From Brachycybe producta (taxonomy: Eukaryota > Arthropoda > Diplopoda > Playtdesmida > Andrognathidae), in the NCBI GenBank assembly GCA_036925085.1, contig JAUPFP010000003.1, positions 3,029,001-3,093,000 of the forward strand: a DNA stretch of 64,000 bases. Direction: 5' to 3'. The first letter of the stretch is position 1. Each line of letters opens with the position of its first letter. Shown piece by piece: positions 54,260 to 63,802 of the stretch. A program made the position numbers and the translations under genes. The notes below the pieces were generated by a model. It was not told where the DNA came from. It saw nothing but the letters and a program-made list of their open reading frames with translations, and made no database searches.

Positions 54260-54653
54260 GGGTCCCGACTAGAACAAAACGAACAGAACAAAGTTCGCGA
54301 ACAGTGTCGAACGGTTTTTCGAAACATTTCTCTGTAAACAATTTTGTTCGTTGTTCGTTTCAGATTAACCCAAACCACCAGTTGTCGTTTTTTTTGTCCG
54401 TCATATCAAAAGGATGTTCGAGCTCGGCCTCCAGAAGTATTTTTGGACATTTCGGCGAACATTTCTCCCCCCCCCCCCCCACAAACATAACAATCATTAT
54501 CGGTTCTGAAATAATCAGGTTACTAACTGGAAGCATGTTGCGAACACCATGTTCTTGTTCAAAGTTTGAACAATTCGGCCACATCAATCAGAACAACGAA
54601 CATGTTCTTTGAGAAATGTTCGCGAACAGTATTCTGTTCTGGAGTCTGGACCC
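54260..54653. mobile_element. GTTCGCGAACA element with GGGTCC ends
   Basis: GGGTCCCGACTAGAAC ... GTTCTGGAGTCTGGACCC are imperfect inverted ends. Next inward are GTTCGCGAACAGTGTCGAAC and GAAATGTTCGCGAACAGTAT. A C14 run at 54467-54480 interrupts the middle. The 102-residue open frame inside includes the C-run (prolines) and lacks any recognisable domain. Confidence 0.7.
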
Positions 54654-54663
54654 ACCCTTAAAA

Positions 54664-54871
54664 ACAGGCGATTAAAAATCGGAACGAACAGAAGTTGGCT
54701 CCGCCCTTTTTATGACGACTGGCAACTTTCTAATTGGTTGGTTATGTAGTCTGACGTCACATGCTCCGCCCTTTTCAACGTCGAACCACACAACAAACCA
54801 ATTAGAAAGTTGCCGGTCGTCATAAAAAGGGCGGAGCCAACTTCTGTTTGTCCCAATTTCTAATTGCCTGT
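54664..54871 (-). mobile_element. ACAGGCA foldback MITE, copy A10
   Basis: ACAGGCGATTAAAAATCGGA ... CAATTTCTAATTGCCTGT, TGACGTCA at 54752-54759. Flanking CCCTTAAAA / TCCTTAAAA (8 of 9 identical). Lies 10 bp after the GTTCGCGAACA element. Confidence 0.9.
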
Positions 54872-55591
54872 TCCTTAAAAGGGCCCCCCTCTCTCTCTCA
54901 AAGTGGGCACAACTGACACATGATCTCATAAAAAAATATGCTGCTCCGTTACGGCCAATACTTTTCTAAATTATATTAAATCATTAATATTTATGAAAAT
55001 GACAGATAAAAAAAATAGGAGGGACCCTGGGCCCCCTCTTTCTCTGTCCCCACCAACTACCTGCCTTAAAAAAATGTCGATTTGATTTTCCTTTTAGAAA
55101 ATAAAAGATTTATTTTATCGTTTTGTATAATCACATCATTAAATTTGTTTGTTTTTTTTATTTCTACATTGAACGAAGAATGAATAACACACATGTTACA
55201 ACACACAAGCGACCATAGTAATTAAGGCAAGTTTGTGTGTTATTATTATTAGTAGCTAGCTAGCTACCCCTTGAAATCATCAGTGACGGCAATTACTGTA
55301 TGCTTACATGCTATACAGTGCTGCCACCCTTTATTTATATAAAAGGCGCGCAAAGAGCCATATATATTTGTCTCTTTCTATTATTATTATTATTATTATT
55401 ATACAAGTGCTTTATGTTAGCGTCAAAGTAGAAAATCAGTCATTTTACAAACTTACTAGTCGTTATGCGAAACCGCCAGATTTTCTTTTTTACTAGCAAT
55501 GTTAGGTAATTAATTTGTAAAATGTTGAAAACATTAAAAATTATTTAAAAAAACAGTTGATTTTCCAACTCTAGAAAGAGAAATTATAAGT
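54872..55591. other. Spacer
   Basis: (ATT)n at about 55380-55402 and GCTAGCTAGCTA at about 55254. 55425-55470 resembles 26080-26130. No gene. Confidence 0.4.
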
Positions 55592-55749
55592 GTGTTAGAA
55601 ACTAGAACGGGTAATTGAATCACTTAATAGTTATATAAAATCTTTTCAATATGAAAAGATCTTTTTTTTTAAAAAAAAAAGCTTATTTTAAAAGATATCA
55701 ACATGAAAATAGCCTTAAATGATTGAGCTACCCTTCTAGTTTCTAAAAC
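55592..55749. mobile_element. F1 CTAG foldback element
   Basis: GTGTTAGAAACTAGAACGGG ... TACCCTTCTAGTTTCTAAAA; inner arms partly replaced by A-runs. Confidence 0.8.
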
Positions 55750-55854
55750 AAATTCAAAGTTTCTCTTCATTTTGCTCCTTTGAAAGGACAAAAATAATCA
55801 AAAATTCGAGAGGCGTGTCTTTGTGAGATGCAAAAATGAAGAGAAACTTTGAAA

Positions 55855-56066
55855 GTGTTTTAAAAACTAGAAGGGTAGCTCAATAAACTTAAATTGTAAA
55901 ATAGTAATTTCAAGTTACTATCTTTCAAAATAAACTATTTATGGCAGTTTGAAAATGACTCAACTTTAAACAAGACAATATTTTTGAATTTTTGTCTATA
56001 AAAAGTTTATTTTGAAAGATATCAAAAAATATGTAAATTGTTTAATTACCCTTCTAGTTTCTAAAA
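55855..56066. mobile_element. F1 CTAG foldback element
   Basis: GTGTTTTAAAAACTAGAAGG, CTTTCAAAATAAACTATTTA, AAAGTTTATTTTGAAAGATA, ACCCTTCTAGTTTCTAAAAA. Confidence 0.85.
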
Positions 56067-56421
56067 AAAAAACACAAAAAAAAATATATTGACGTTTTAT
56101 AAATTGACTAGTGAATTTACAGAATAACTAATTTTGCATTTTGAACGAGTTAATATAATTGTGTGATCTCGTTTTAATGAATACATTAGAGATATATATA
56201 TAAAAAATGTTCCTATTGGTCAAATACAAATGAGCACATATATTACGTCAGTAGCTAAAAAAAGCTATCAAAAGAGCCGCTCTCTTCATAGAGAGAGAAA
56301 GACAGAGTTTGTTATATGTTTAAGTGTATGACACTTTAACATTGCAGTTTACACATTGATTTCAATGTGAGAAGAGAGAGAAAGAGCGGAAAGTCAACGG
56401 TAATGTCTCTATAAGATCAAA
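56067..56421. other. Spacer
   Basis: AT-rich with short GA tracts; no gene recognised. Confidence 0.35.
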
Positions 56422-56464
56422 GTGAGAGAAGAAGAAACAAAAGTGCGGCGGGTTTCTCTTATAG

Positions 56465-56844
56465 ATGATGCCGCTGATGTTGATACCATCAGCCGTCAAA
56501 TCTTGTATCATCATCATTTACGTGAAATTTTCTATGGTTGTTATTATCGTATAAGAGGCTCATATATAAGTAACAACAACAAAAAAAAAGCTTATTTTGA
56601 AATATACTTTATATTATAAATATCAGTGATTAGTTTTTTTTTGTTGTGTTTTAGCAAAATTTATTTGGATCAGAAAAAGAAAAAAATACCTAAATTTAAA
56701 CAAGGTTTTTGTGTTGTTGTGGGAAGGAAGACAAATCAAAAAAAGAAGAGATTTTTCATCTTCGGTTCAGTTTTTCTTGCCAATGAGGTGGAAGTTGACC
56801 AAAGTGGACAGTGGTCAACCAGCTGTGCCCTCAAACAATTCAAA
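56465..56844 (+). other. Weak candidate for two small exons
   Basis: Of all repeat-free DNA here, this block has the best splice-like signals: a pyrimidine-rich TTTCTCTTATAG before ATGATGCCGCTG (about 56465), GTATAAG near 56550, TTGTTGTGTTTTAG ending 56654, and CAAAGTAAGG with a donor GT at 56845. Between the last two, about 190 bp stay open in one frame, encoding a Lys-rich start and SGQWSTSCALKQFK near the end. No domain recognised. Could be chance. Confidence 0.15.
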
Positions 56845-56884
56845 GTAAGGTATTATTATTCATCAAAATTCATCATAAAATAAC

Positions 56885-57265
56885 TCTTTAAGGATTGTTC
56901 TCTCTCCTTTCTGTTTTTTTCTTATCTGAGGTTCCAGGTTTTAAAAAAAATCCACCTGTTCCTGAATTATTATTGCATGAAACTTCTCCTTTTTATTATA
57001 GTTTTATTGTTTAAAAAATTCACTAAAATTTGCAGGAATTTTCCATTTAAATTTAGTGGAAATATTATGCAAGAAAATGAGAGAAAATGTGTTGTAGAGA
57101 AAATGCGTTAAGAAAGTTTATGAAATTATGATGTATGGTAGAAAAAATTGCTGAAATATGTTGAAAAATTGCAGAAATATGCAAGAAAATTGCAGAAATG
57201 TGAAAAAAAAAGCAGAATTCTGCAGTCAATTTACAGAAATGTACAGATAAATACAGTTTAAATAT
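56885..57265. other. AT-rich spacer
   Basis: TGCAGAAAT and TGCAAGAAAAT words foreshadow the array that follows; no gene. Confidence 0.4.
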
Positions 57266-58010
57266 CTAAACTATGCATTATGCATGAACCGTTTATATAC
57301 ATGCAGAAAATCTATAAAAAAGAAAACATGCGGAAAATCGGCAAAAAAGTAGAAAATCTACAAAAAAAATATTCAGAAAATTACAGAAAACAAAGAAAAT
57401 ATTCAGAAAATCTACAGAAAACAAAGAAAATATTCAGAAAATCTACAGAAAACATGCAGAAATTATGCAATCTTAAGAAAACTTGCAAAAATATACAAAC
57501 AACTTAAAAGAATACATCTGATTAGTTGCAGCAACAACAAAATCTGCAAAAAAAACATGCAGAAAATCTACAGAAAACTATACAGAAAATATGCAATCTG
57601 AAGAAGACTTGCAAAAATATACAAACAACTTAAAAGAATACATCTGATTTAGTTGCAACAACAACAAAAATCTGCAAAGAATTTAGAAGAATTTAGAAGA
57701 AACTTTCAGAAATCTAAAGGAAACTAGAAATCAACAAACAAACGCTACAGAAAAAAAACTTTTTAGAAATGTGCAGGAAATTTATAAAAGTCAGCAACAA
57801 ATAAAAAAAAATACAGAAGGAGTGTTACATCTAAGGCCAGGATCCCACATAATTTAAAAATGCCGATTGAAAATATTGGAAGAAAACGTTTTTTTTTTTT
57901 ACAAAAAACAACAATATGCAGAAAATTCAGAAGAAACTTTCAGAAATCTTAAGAAAACTACAAAAGTCTGCAGAAAAAAAATGCAGGAATCCAGAATCCC
58001 TCCCATATGT
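57266..58010. repeat. T-poor ATTCAGAAAATCTACAGAAA array
   Basis: The unit CAGAAAATCTACAGAAAACA recurs, and a larger block (AAAATATACAAACAACTTAA plus AAGAATACATCTGATT) is duplicated at 57487 and 57615. Same GCAGAAAA word set as 14.9, 23.3 and 44 kb. Confidence 0.85.
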
Positions 58011-58256
58011 GGAAAATTAAAGCCAATTAAAGTTAAATTAGAATAATTTTATTCGATTTCTGCCTATAGAATAGAATTATTTAAATTAAGATAAATTCTA
58101 TTTTCAGTTTCAGTTCGGCGTTTTCTTTTTATCAGACAGACTTTCAGCCTCTTAGAAATTTCTAGGAAAAATTACAGGAAGTTTCTAGCAAATTGCAAGC
58201 AGAAAACTTTCAGAAATCTTTGCAGAATTATTACAGAAAATCTAAGGGGTTTTTTT

Positions 58257-58630
58257 TCCCACACGAACCACTTTTTAGTGGTCGAGAGTTCAACTCCAAA
58301 ATGTAGTCGTCCTGTCGCTCGTATGAAAACATCCTTTCCGTCGCAATACAATTATCAACCACACATCCCAGCCACTTGTGATAGCATTTAACAGTCGAAC
58401 TCGACCACTTAAAAGCGATCCGTGTACAAAGGATCTTTTGCACACGAACCACTTTTTAGTGGTTGAGTTCAACTGCAAAATGTGGTCGTCCTGTCGCTTG
58501 TGCGAAAAAGTCAGACGTCTTTTCATAGAAGTACAATTATCAACCACACATTCCAGCCACTTGTGATAGCATTTAACAGTCGAACTCGATTACTAAAAGT
58601 AGTAAAAACACAAAAGTGGTCCGTGTTTCA
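58257..58630. mobile_element. Tandem pair of ACCACTTTTTAGTGGT elements, about 182-bp unit
   Basis: Each unit runs CACACGAACCACTTTTTAGT, GTTCAACTGCAAAATGTGGT, CGTCCTGTCGCTTG, AATTATCAACCACACATTCC, CAGCCACTTGTGATAGCATT and TAACAGTCGAACTCGA, then a decayed AAAGTGGTCCGTGT. Ends are inverted repeats. Single remnants at 1.77, 4.28, 13.54 and 31.77 kb. Confidence 0.75.
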
Positions 58631-59081
58631 AAGGCTCCTACAGGAAATGTGTCGAATTTACGCCAATTTGTACATTATTTTTTTATGTTTTCTGATGTCG
58701 TGAAACATGTTTTTTTAAAAAACGGATGTCGAAACGCAAATAAAACGATTCCAGAGCCTCTCTCTGCTCTGTCTCTCAAGCGGTTTTCTCTCTTTCGCTT
58801 TATTTCTAATGATAAATGAGCGTTTTGTCTGAATTCATTTTCACCTGCAGCTGTGTATATCTCAGTTTAAGACCTATTTATCATTATTCAAATATTAAAT
58901 ATATAGCCATTTAATAAAAAAGATGATGATGTTCTCTAATAATGACAATAAGGAAGGGGGTTGGACGAGGCTAGGTTCTTAATGAGAGTCCAACGACCAG
59001 GATGCACCTGTGTAACTATTGTAAACATTAAATTTTAATGTTTACTACTTAGCCTACTACAATTGGAATAATATTAAAAAC
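58631..59081. other. Spacer
   Basis: No gene or element recognised. Confidence 0.35.
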
Positions 59082-59555
59082 GCCGGGTTCACATCAAGCT
59101 CACAAAACAAAACAGAAACTCAATGTTTCGAGAGGCAAATTGGCTACAATAATAAAACATTTCTGCAACTTTTGTGTTTTGTTCTAAAACATTTCTGCAA
59201 CGTTTGTGTTTTGTCTTCAATTTCACAAAACTATTCCATGTCTTCCGGTTCAAATCGGTAAACATCAAAATGTTTTTGTTTTGTCTCTGTATTATGCAAC
59301 ATTTTGTCAACTGTTGTCTGTGCAGTTGTTGACAATTAGTATTAAAACAACAACAGAACAGTTGCGTAGTTTACCCGTATGGAGCGCTATAGAAACACAA
59401 AACAAAACCCAAATTTGTTTGTGTTGTGTCGCACAAATTTGTTGTGGTTTTGTCTTGTTTTATTTTCCAGAATCTGCTTTTTCTCTGGCGTTTTTGTTGA
59501 GTTTTTGTCTCGAACTCATGTTGCACTTTTTGTCAGCTTGGTGTGGACCCGGCCT
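59082..59555. mobile_element. GCCGGGTTCACATCAAGCT element, unit 1
   Basis: Inverted ends GCCGGGTTCACATCAAGCTC and AGCTTGGTGTGGACCCGGCC. Inside: CAATGTTTCGAGAGGCAAAT, AAACATTTCTGCAACGTTTG, CAACTGTTGTCTGTGCAGTT. An open frame here is not kept cleanly in unit 2. Confidence 0.75.
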
Positions 59556-60033
59556 TTATGTCCGATACACATCAAGCTGACAAAACATAAAACAGAAACG
59601 CAATGTTTCGAGAGACAAATTGGCGACAATTCTAAAACATTTCTGCAACGTTTGTGTTTTGTCTTTAATTTCACAAAACTATTCCATGTCTTCCGCAGCT
59701 CAAATCGGTAAACATCAAAATGTTTTTGTTTTGTCTCTGTATTATGCAACATGTTGTCAACTGTTGTCTGTGCAGTTGTGGACATTTAGTATTAAAACAA
59801 CAACAGAACAGTTGCGTAGTTTACGTAGAGGACAGCTACAGAAACAAAAACAAAACCCAAATTTGTTTCTGTTTTGTGTCGCACAAATTTGTTGTGGTTT
59901 TGTCTTGAGTAACTGCTGACAGTTGTTTCAGTTTTGTTTTGTTTTCAAAATCGGCTTTTTCTGTAATATTTGTTGTGTTTTTGTCTCTTGAACTCATGTT
60001 GCACTTTTGTGTCAGCTTGATGTGAACCCGGCC
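59556..60033. mobile_element. GCCGGGTTCACATCAAGCT element, unit 2
   Basis: Directly abutting second copy in the same orientation (about 475 bp), ending AGCTTGATGTGAACCCGGCC. The left end is degraded to GTCCGATACACATCAAGCTG. Close similarity points to a recent tandem duplication. Confidence 0.75.
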
Positions 60034-60279
60034 TTCCAGTTTTCCTCTCCATTAGGATTCAATGAGAAAACAGAACAAAATAACTGTTTAGATTAATTAA
60101 TTTTTATTCAGTTAGTTAAACCACTTTTACGAGGTCCATAAATTCTCTAATTTGATTGTAATCTTGTTTAGAGACTAGATTGGTCATTTACTCACCTTTG
60201 TTTTGTTTTCTTTGTAGGAGCAACTTCGAAGATGAAAATATGTTAGAAACTAGAAAAGAAAAGAAATATGGAAATTAAT
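60034..60279. other. Spacer
   Basis: No feature recognised. Confidence 0.35.
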
Positions 60280-60815
60280 AGTTTGAAAAATCGTTTTACA
60301 CGAAAAATCGGATAACACGAAATATTAAAAATAATATACAAATTCTATTTTTAATACGAATATCGTTTAACTGAAGAAAAAATAGTGAAAACCGTTTAAC
60401 ACGAAATATTAAAATAATATAAAAATTCTATTTTTAATACGAATATCGTTTAACTGAATAAAAAAATAGTGAAAACCGTTTAACACAAAAAATCGGATAA
60501 CACGAAATGTATTTACAGTCTATTAGAAAAATATAAAAATTCTTCTTAATACGAAATTCGTTTAACACGATTTAAAAACCTGTGAAAAAGCATTAAACTT
60601 GAAAACATAACACGAAAAATCGGATAACACGAAATATTAAAAATAATATAAAAATTCTGTTTTTAATACGAATATCGTTTAACTAAAAAGACATAAAGTG
60701 AGAACCGTTTAACACGAAAAATCGGATAACACGAAATATATTTTCGGTCCAGTCCTTTATATAGAAAGAATATCAAACTTCTTTTAATACGAAATTCGTT
60801 TTAAATTGTTAAACG
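60280..60815. repeat. AACACGAAA tandem array, second locus
   Basis: Units of about 110-120 bp: AAAAATCGGATAACACGAAA, TATTAAAAATAATATAAAAA, TTCTATTTTTAATACGAATA, TCGTTTAACTGAA, GAAAACCGTTTAACACGAAA. Shares the ATCGGATAACACGAAATAT word with 27.9-28.6 kb, 32 kb away. Confidence 0.85.
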
Positions 60816-60878
60816 TGGCCTCTTCAACTCTTTTATCTTCTGTCTTTCAGGTGGAAAATGAAGAGAAACTAGAAAGTG

Positions 60879-61075
60879 TTTTTTTTAGAAACTAGAAGGG
60901 TAGTTCAATCACTTAAGGATATTTTCATGCTGTGATATCTTTCAAAATAAACTTTTTATGGCAGTTTGAAAGCGACCCAACTTTAAGCAGACGATATATA
61001 AAGTTTATTTTGAAAGATATATCAAACGTGAAAATACCTCTTAAGTGATTGACCTACCCTTCTAGTTTCTAAAAC
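60879..61075. mobile_element. F1 CTAG foldback element
   Basis: TTTTTTTAGAAACTAGAAGG, TCTTTCAAAATAAACTTTTT, AAAGTTTATTTTGAAAGATA, ACCCTTCTAGTTTCTAAAAC; loop GCGACCCAACTTTAAGCAGA. Confidence 0.88.
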
Positions 61076-61118
61076 TCTTTCTAATTTTTTCATAATCTTG
61101 TTTCCAAGGGGGTTTTCC

Positions 61119-61332
61119 TAGAAGGGTAGCTCAATCACTTAAGGGGTCTTTTTTTTCATATTGATATATATAGTTCAAAATAAACTTTTTATAGTTAAAA
61201 TTATAAAATATCGTCGTCGTCTTAAAATTGGATCATTTTTAAAACACATAAAAAGTTTATTTTGAAAGATATCAAACGTGAAAATACCTCTGAAGTGATT
61301 GAGCTACTACTACCCTTCTAGTTTCTAAAACA
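61119..61332. mobile_element. F1 CTAG foldback element
   Basis: Left arm shortened to CTAGAAGGGTAGCTCAATCA; right arm CTACCCTTCTAGTTTCTAAA. Abuts the previous copy. Confidence 0.85.
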
Positions 61333-61380
61333 CAGTTCGAAAACGAGCGTTTCATTAACCCAATTAAGGAGAATTTGAAA

Positions 61381-61565
61381 GTGTGTTAGATACTAGAAGG
61401 CTCAATCACTTAATATTTTCATGTCGATATCTTTTTTTTATGGACAAACATTAAAAAAAAATGTCTGTCATTTTCAAACTGACATAAAAAGTTTATTTTA
61501 AAAGATATCCAAATGAAAATTTCTCGTAAGTGAATCAGAGCAATACCCTTCTAGTTTCTAAAACA
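61381..61565. mobile_element. F1 CTAG foldback element
   Basis: GTGTGTTAGATACTAGAAGG ... ACCCTTCTAGTTTCTAAAAC; third copy in 700 bp, with the left inner arm partly lost. Confidence 0.85.
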
Positions 61566-61628
61566 TTTTTTTTCTTGCTCCTGAAAAAAACATAAGCGAC
61601 TTTTACGCTTTAAAACTAGCTTTTAAAT

Positions 61629-61839
61629 ACAGGCAGTTAGAAATAGGTGAAAACTTCAGTCGGCTCCGCCCTTTTTATGACGATCGGCAACTTCTAATTG
61701 GGTTTGTTGTGTGGTTCGACGTTGAAAAGGGCGGAGAGCATGTGACGTCAGACATCATAACCAACCAATTAGAAGTTGCCAGTCGTCATAACAAGGGCGG
61801 AGCCAACTGAAGTTCTGACCGATTTCTAACTGTGCCTGT
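61629..61839 (+). mobile_element. ACAGGCA foldback MITE, subfamily E (A11)
   Basis: Arms ACAGGCAGTTAGAAATAGGT, AACTTCAGTCGGCTCC ... GGAGCCAACTGAAGTT, TTTCTAACTGTGCCTGT: an A variant in which both arms carry CAGTTAG and AACTTCAGT. TGACGTCA at 61743-61750. Exact 9-bp duplication CTTTTAAAT (61620-61628, 61840-61848). Confidence 0.92.
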
Positions 61840-61848
61840 CTTTTAAAT

Positions 61849-62340
61849 TCGTTTATTAAAAAATGTAGAATAGCCAATTTTGAAACACGCTTTCAGTTTC
61901 AGTTGTAACAATTTTGTGATAAGTGATACGACACAATTGGAAATTGTGTTTTTATTTATAAAAAAAAGATCGATTAGACTTTCCTAGGAAATAATGGGGT
62001 ATCAATATCATTCATTATCATCATCAGACTTTTTTTCTCATCATTTTTCTCTCTTTGAGGCTTTGTTAAACAAAATCCCTCAATTTTCAAAATACGAAAG
62101 AAAATCCTCTCCCTTTTCCCCTTCCTTTTTCCTTTCTTACAAAATTCCCCCTTTCCCCCTTTAAAAATGACTATTTAGAGGCTACACTTTTACACTCCAG
62201 TGTTACCCCCTTATTACACTAATTTACACACCAAACATTTAAAAAAAACGCAGGAAATTGATATTTAAACTCAATAAACACAGAAATGTGTATAAAGAAT
62301 GATTGCTCTGGGCAACTATACCCTAGTATAAGTTATGACT
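61849..62340. other. Spacer
   Basis: No gene or complete element recognised. Confidence 0.35.
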
Positions 62341-62352
62341 AGGGCTCGGATT
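62340..62352 (+). mobile_element. F3 left terminus stub
   Basis: TAGGGCTCGGATTT is the F3 start, cut off where A12 begins. The rest of F3 is not found after A12. Confidence 0.6.
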
Positions 62353-62560
62353 TACATGCAATTAGAAATCGGGACATACAAAAGTTGGCTCCGCCTTTTT
62401 TATGACGACTGGCAACTTCTAATTGGTTTGTTGTGTGGTTCGACGTTGAAAAGCGTGGAGCATGTGACGTCAGACTTCATAACCAACCAATTAGAAAGTT
62501 GCCAGTCGTTATAAAAAGGGCGGACCCAACTTCTGTATGTCCCGATTTCTAATTGCATGT
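62353..62560 (+). mobile_element. ACAGGCA foldback MITE, copy A12 with matched arm substitutions
   Basis: Both termini read ACATGC/GCATGT instead of ACAGGC/GCCTGT, and both arms have GGGACATACA instead of GGGACGAACA. TGACGTCA at 62465-62472. No clear duplication. Confidence 0.88.
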
Positions 62561-62607
62561 GTGTGTGAAATCCCTCTGAACTCCTTTCCTGGAAAACCTC
62601 TTTGAAA

Positions 62608-62815
62608 ATAGGCAGTTAGAAATCGGAGAGAACTTCAGTTGGCTCCGCCCTTGTTATGACGACTGGCAACTTCTAATTGGTTGGTTATGTAGTTTGACGT
62701 CAAATGCTCCGCTCTTTTCAACGTCGAACCACACAACAAACCCAATTAGAAGTTGCCGGTCGTCATAAAAAAGGGCGGAGCCAACTGAAGTTCTGCCCGA
62801 TTTCTAACTGCCTGT
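62608..62815 (-). mobile_element. ACAGGCA foldback MITE, subfamily E (A13)
   Basis: ATAGGCAGTTAGAAATCGGA ... CCGATTTCTAACTGCCTGT with AACTTCAGTTGGCTCC arms; TGACGTCA at 62695-62702. Exact 8-bp duplication CTTTGAAA (62600-62607, 62816-62823). Confidence 0.92.
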
Positions 62816-62823
62816 CTTTGAAA

Positions 62824-63470
62824 AACTTGTAACTTGTGAAAGTCATGAAAACTCAATGCATATCCAATGTAAGGAATTGTAAAACCTTTGCGGGGGGAAA
62901 ATACCCTGTTAACCCCGACTAAACCTCAGGGTTGTAATTTCTCCCAACCTTAATGTCAAAACCCCAGTGAACCTTTCACTCTTTAAAGAAGAGTGGACCA
63001 CCCACAGTTAATTTTCACCTAAAGAGACGCCCATAATGTCAATGAATCATATTCTTTTATGATAATGACGTCACAACACCACTTAAAAGAAGAAAAAAAA
63101 AATGTCCAAAATCAGAAAGGAAGGAAGAAAATTTCTTCTTAATTAATAATAATTGAGTCGTGTTAATAATATAAGAATGCTAAAGAGGAGGTGACTAAAA
63201 GGGGGTGTGGGGGTGGGCCAAAAATAAAAAGAAACGTCATAAATTTGGCAAGTTACTTAAGTGTCATATTGCACTCATTAATCAGCAACAGCAGCCACCA
63301 AAGACCACTCCCAATGTGTATTAAAAAAACACAATAGAGGATAACATAAGAGACGTACAACCTCCCACCCCACAAATAATATAAGTATTATTAAAGGATT
63401 GGGGGGGGGGGAGGAGGAGGGTAGAGAGAGATTATTAATATTTATTACAGGGTGGAACACTAAATACAGG
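62824..63470. other. Spacer with G11 run
   Basis: G homopolymer 63401-63411 and purine-rich flank. No gene. Confidence 0.4.
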
Positions 63471-63802
63471 ACAGGCATTTAGAAATCGGGATGAACAGAA
63501 GTTGGTTCCGCCCTTTTTATGACGACCGGCAACTTCTAATTGGTTGGTTACATAGTCGGACGTCACATGCGCCGCCCTTTTCAACGTCGAACCACACAAC
63601 AAATTAGAAGTTGCCGTTCGTCATAAAAAGGGCGGAGCCAACGTCTGTTTGTCCCGATTTCTAATTGGTTTGTTGTGTGGTTCGACGTTGAAAAGGGCGG
63701 ATCATTTGACGTCAGACTACATAACCAACAAATTAGAAGTTGCCGTTCGTCATAAAAAGGAGCGAAGCAAACGTATGTTCGTTCCGATTTCTAATTGCCT
63801 GT
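63471..63802. mobile_element. ACAGGCA foldback MITE, long double-core copy (A14)
   Basis: 332 bp. Order: left arm, minus-oriented core (GGACGTCA), a middle arm segment GTTTGTCCCGATTTCTAATT, plus-oriented core (TGACGTCA at 63707-63714), right arm. Exact 9-bp duplication AAATACAGG (63462-63470, 63803-63811) shows the doubled form was inserted as one unit or grew after insertion. Confidence 0.9.

Noticed and set aside
54304-54612. 102-residue frame
   Set aside because: Lies inside an inverted-repeat element and crosses a C14 homopolymer; no recognisable domain.
59206-59919. Similar 99-124 residue frames in both units of the 475-bp pair
   Set aside because: Similarity follows from DNA duplication. 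Start, stop and frame differ between units and composition is low complexity.
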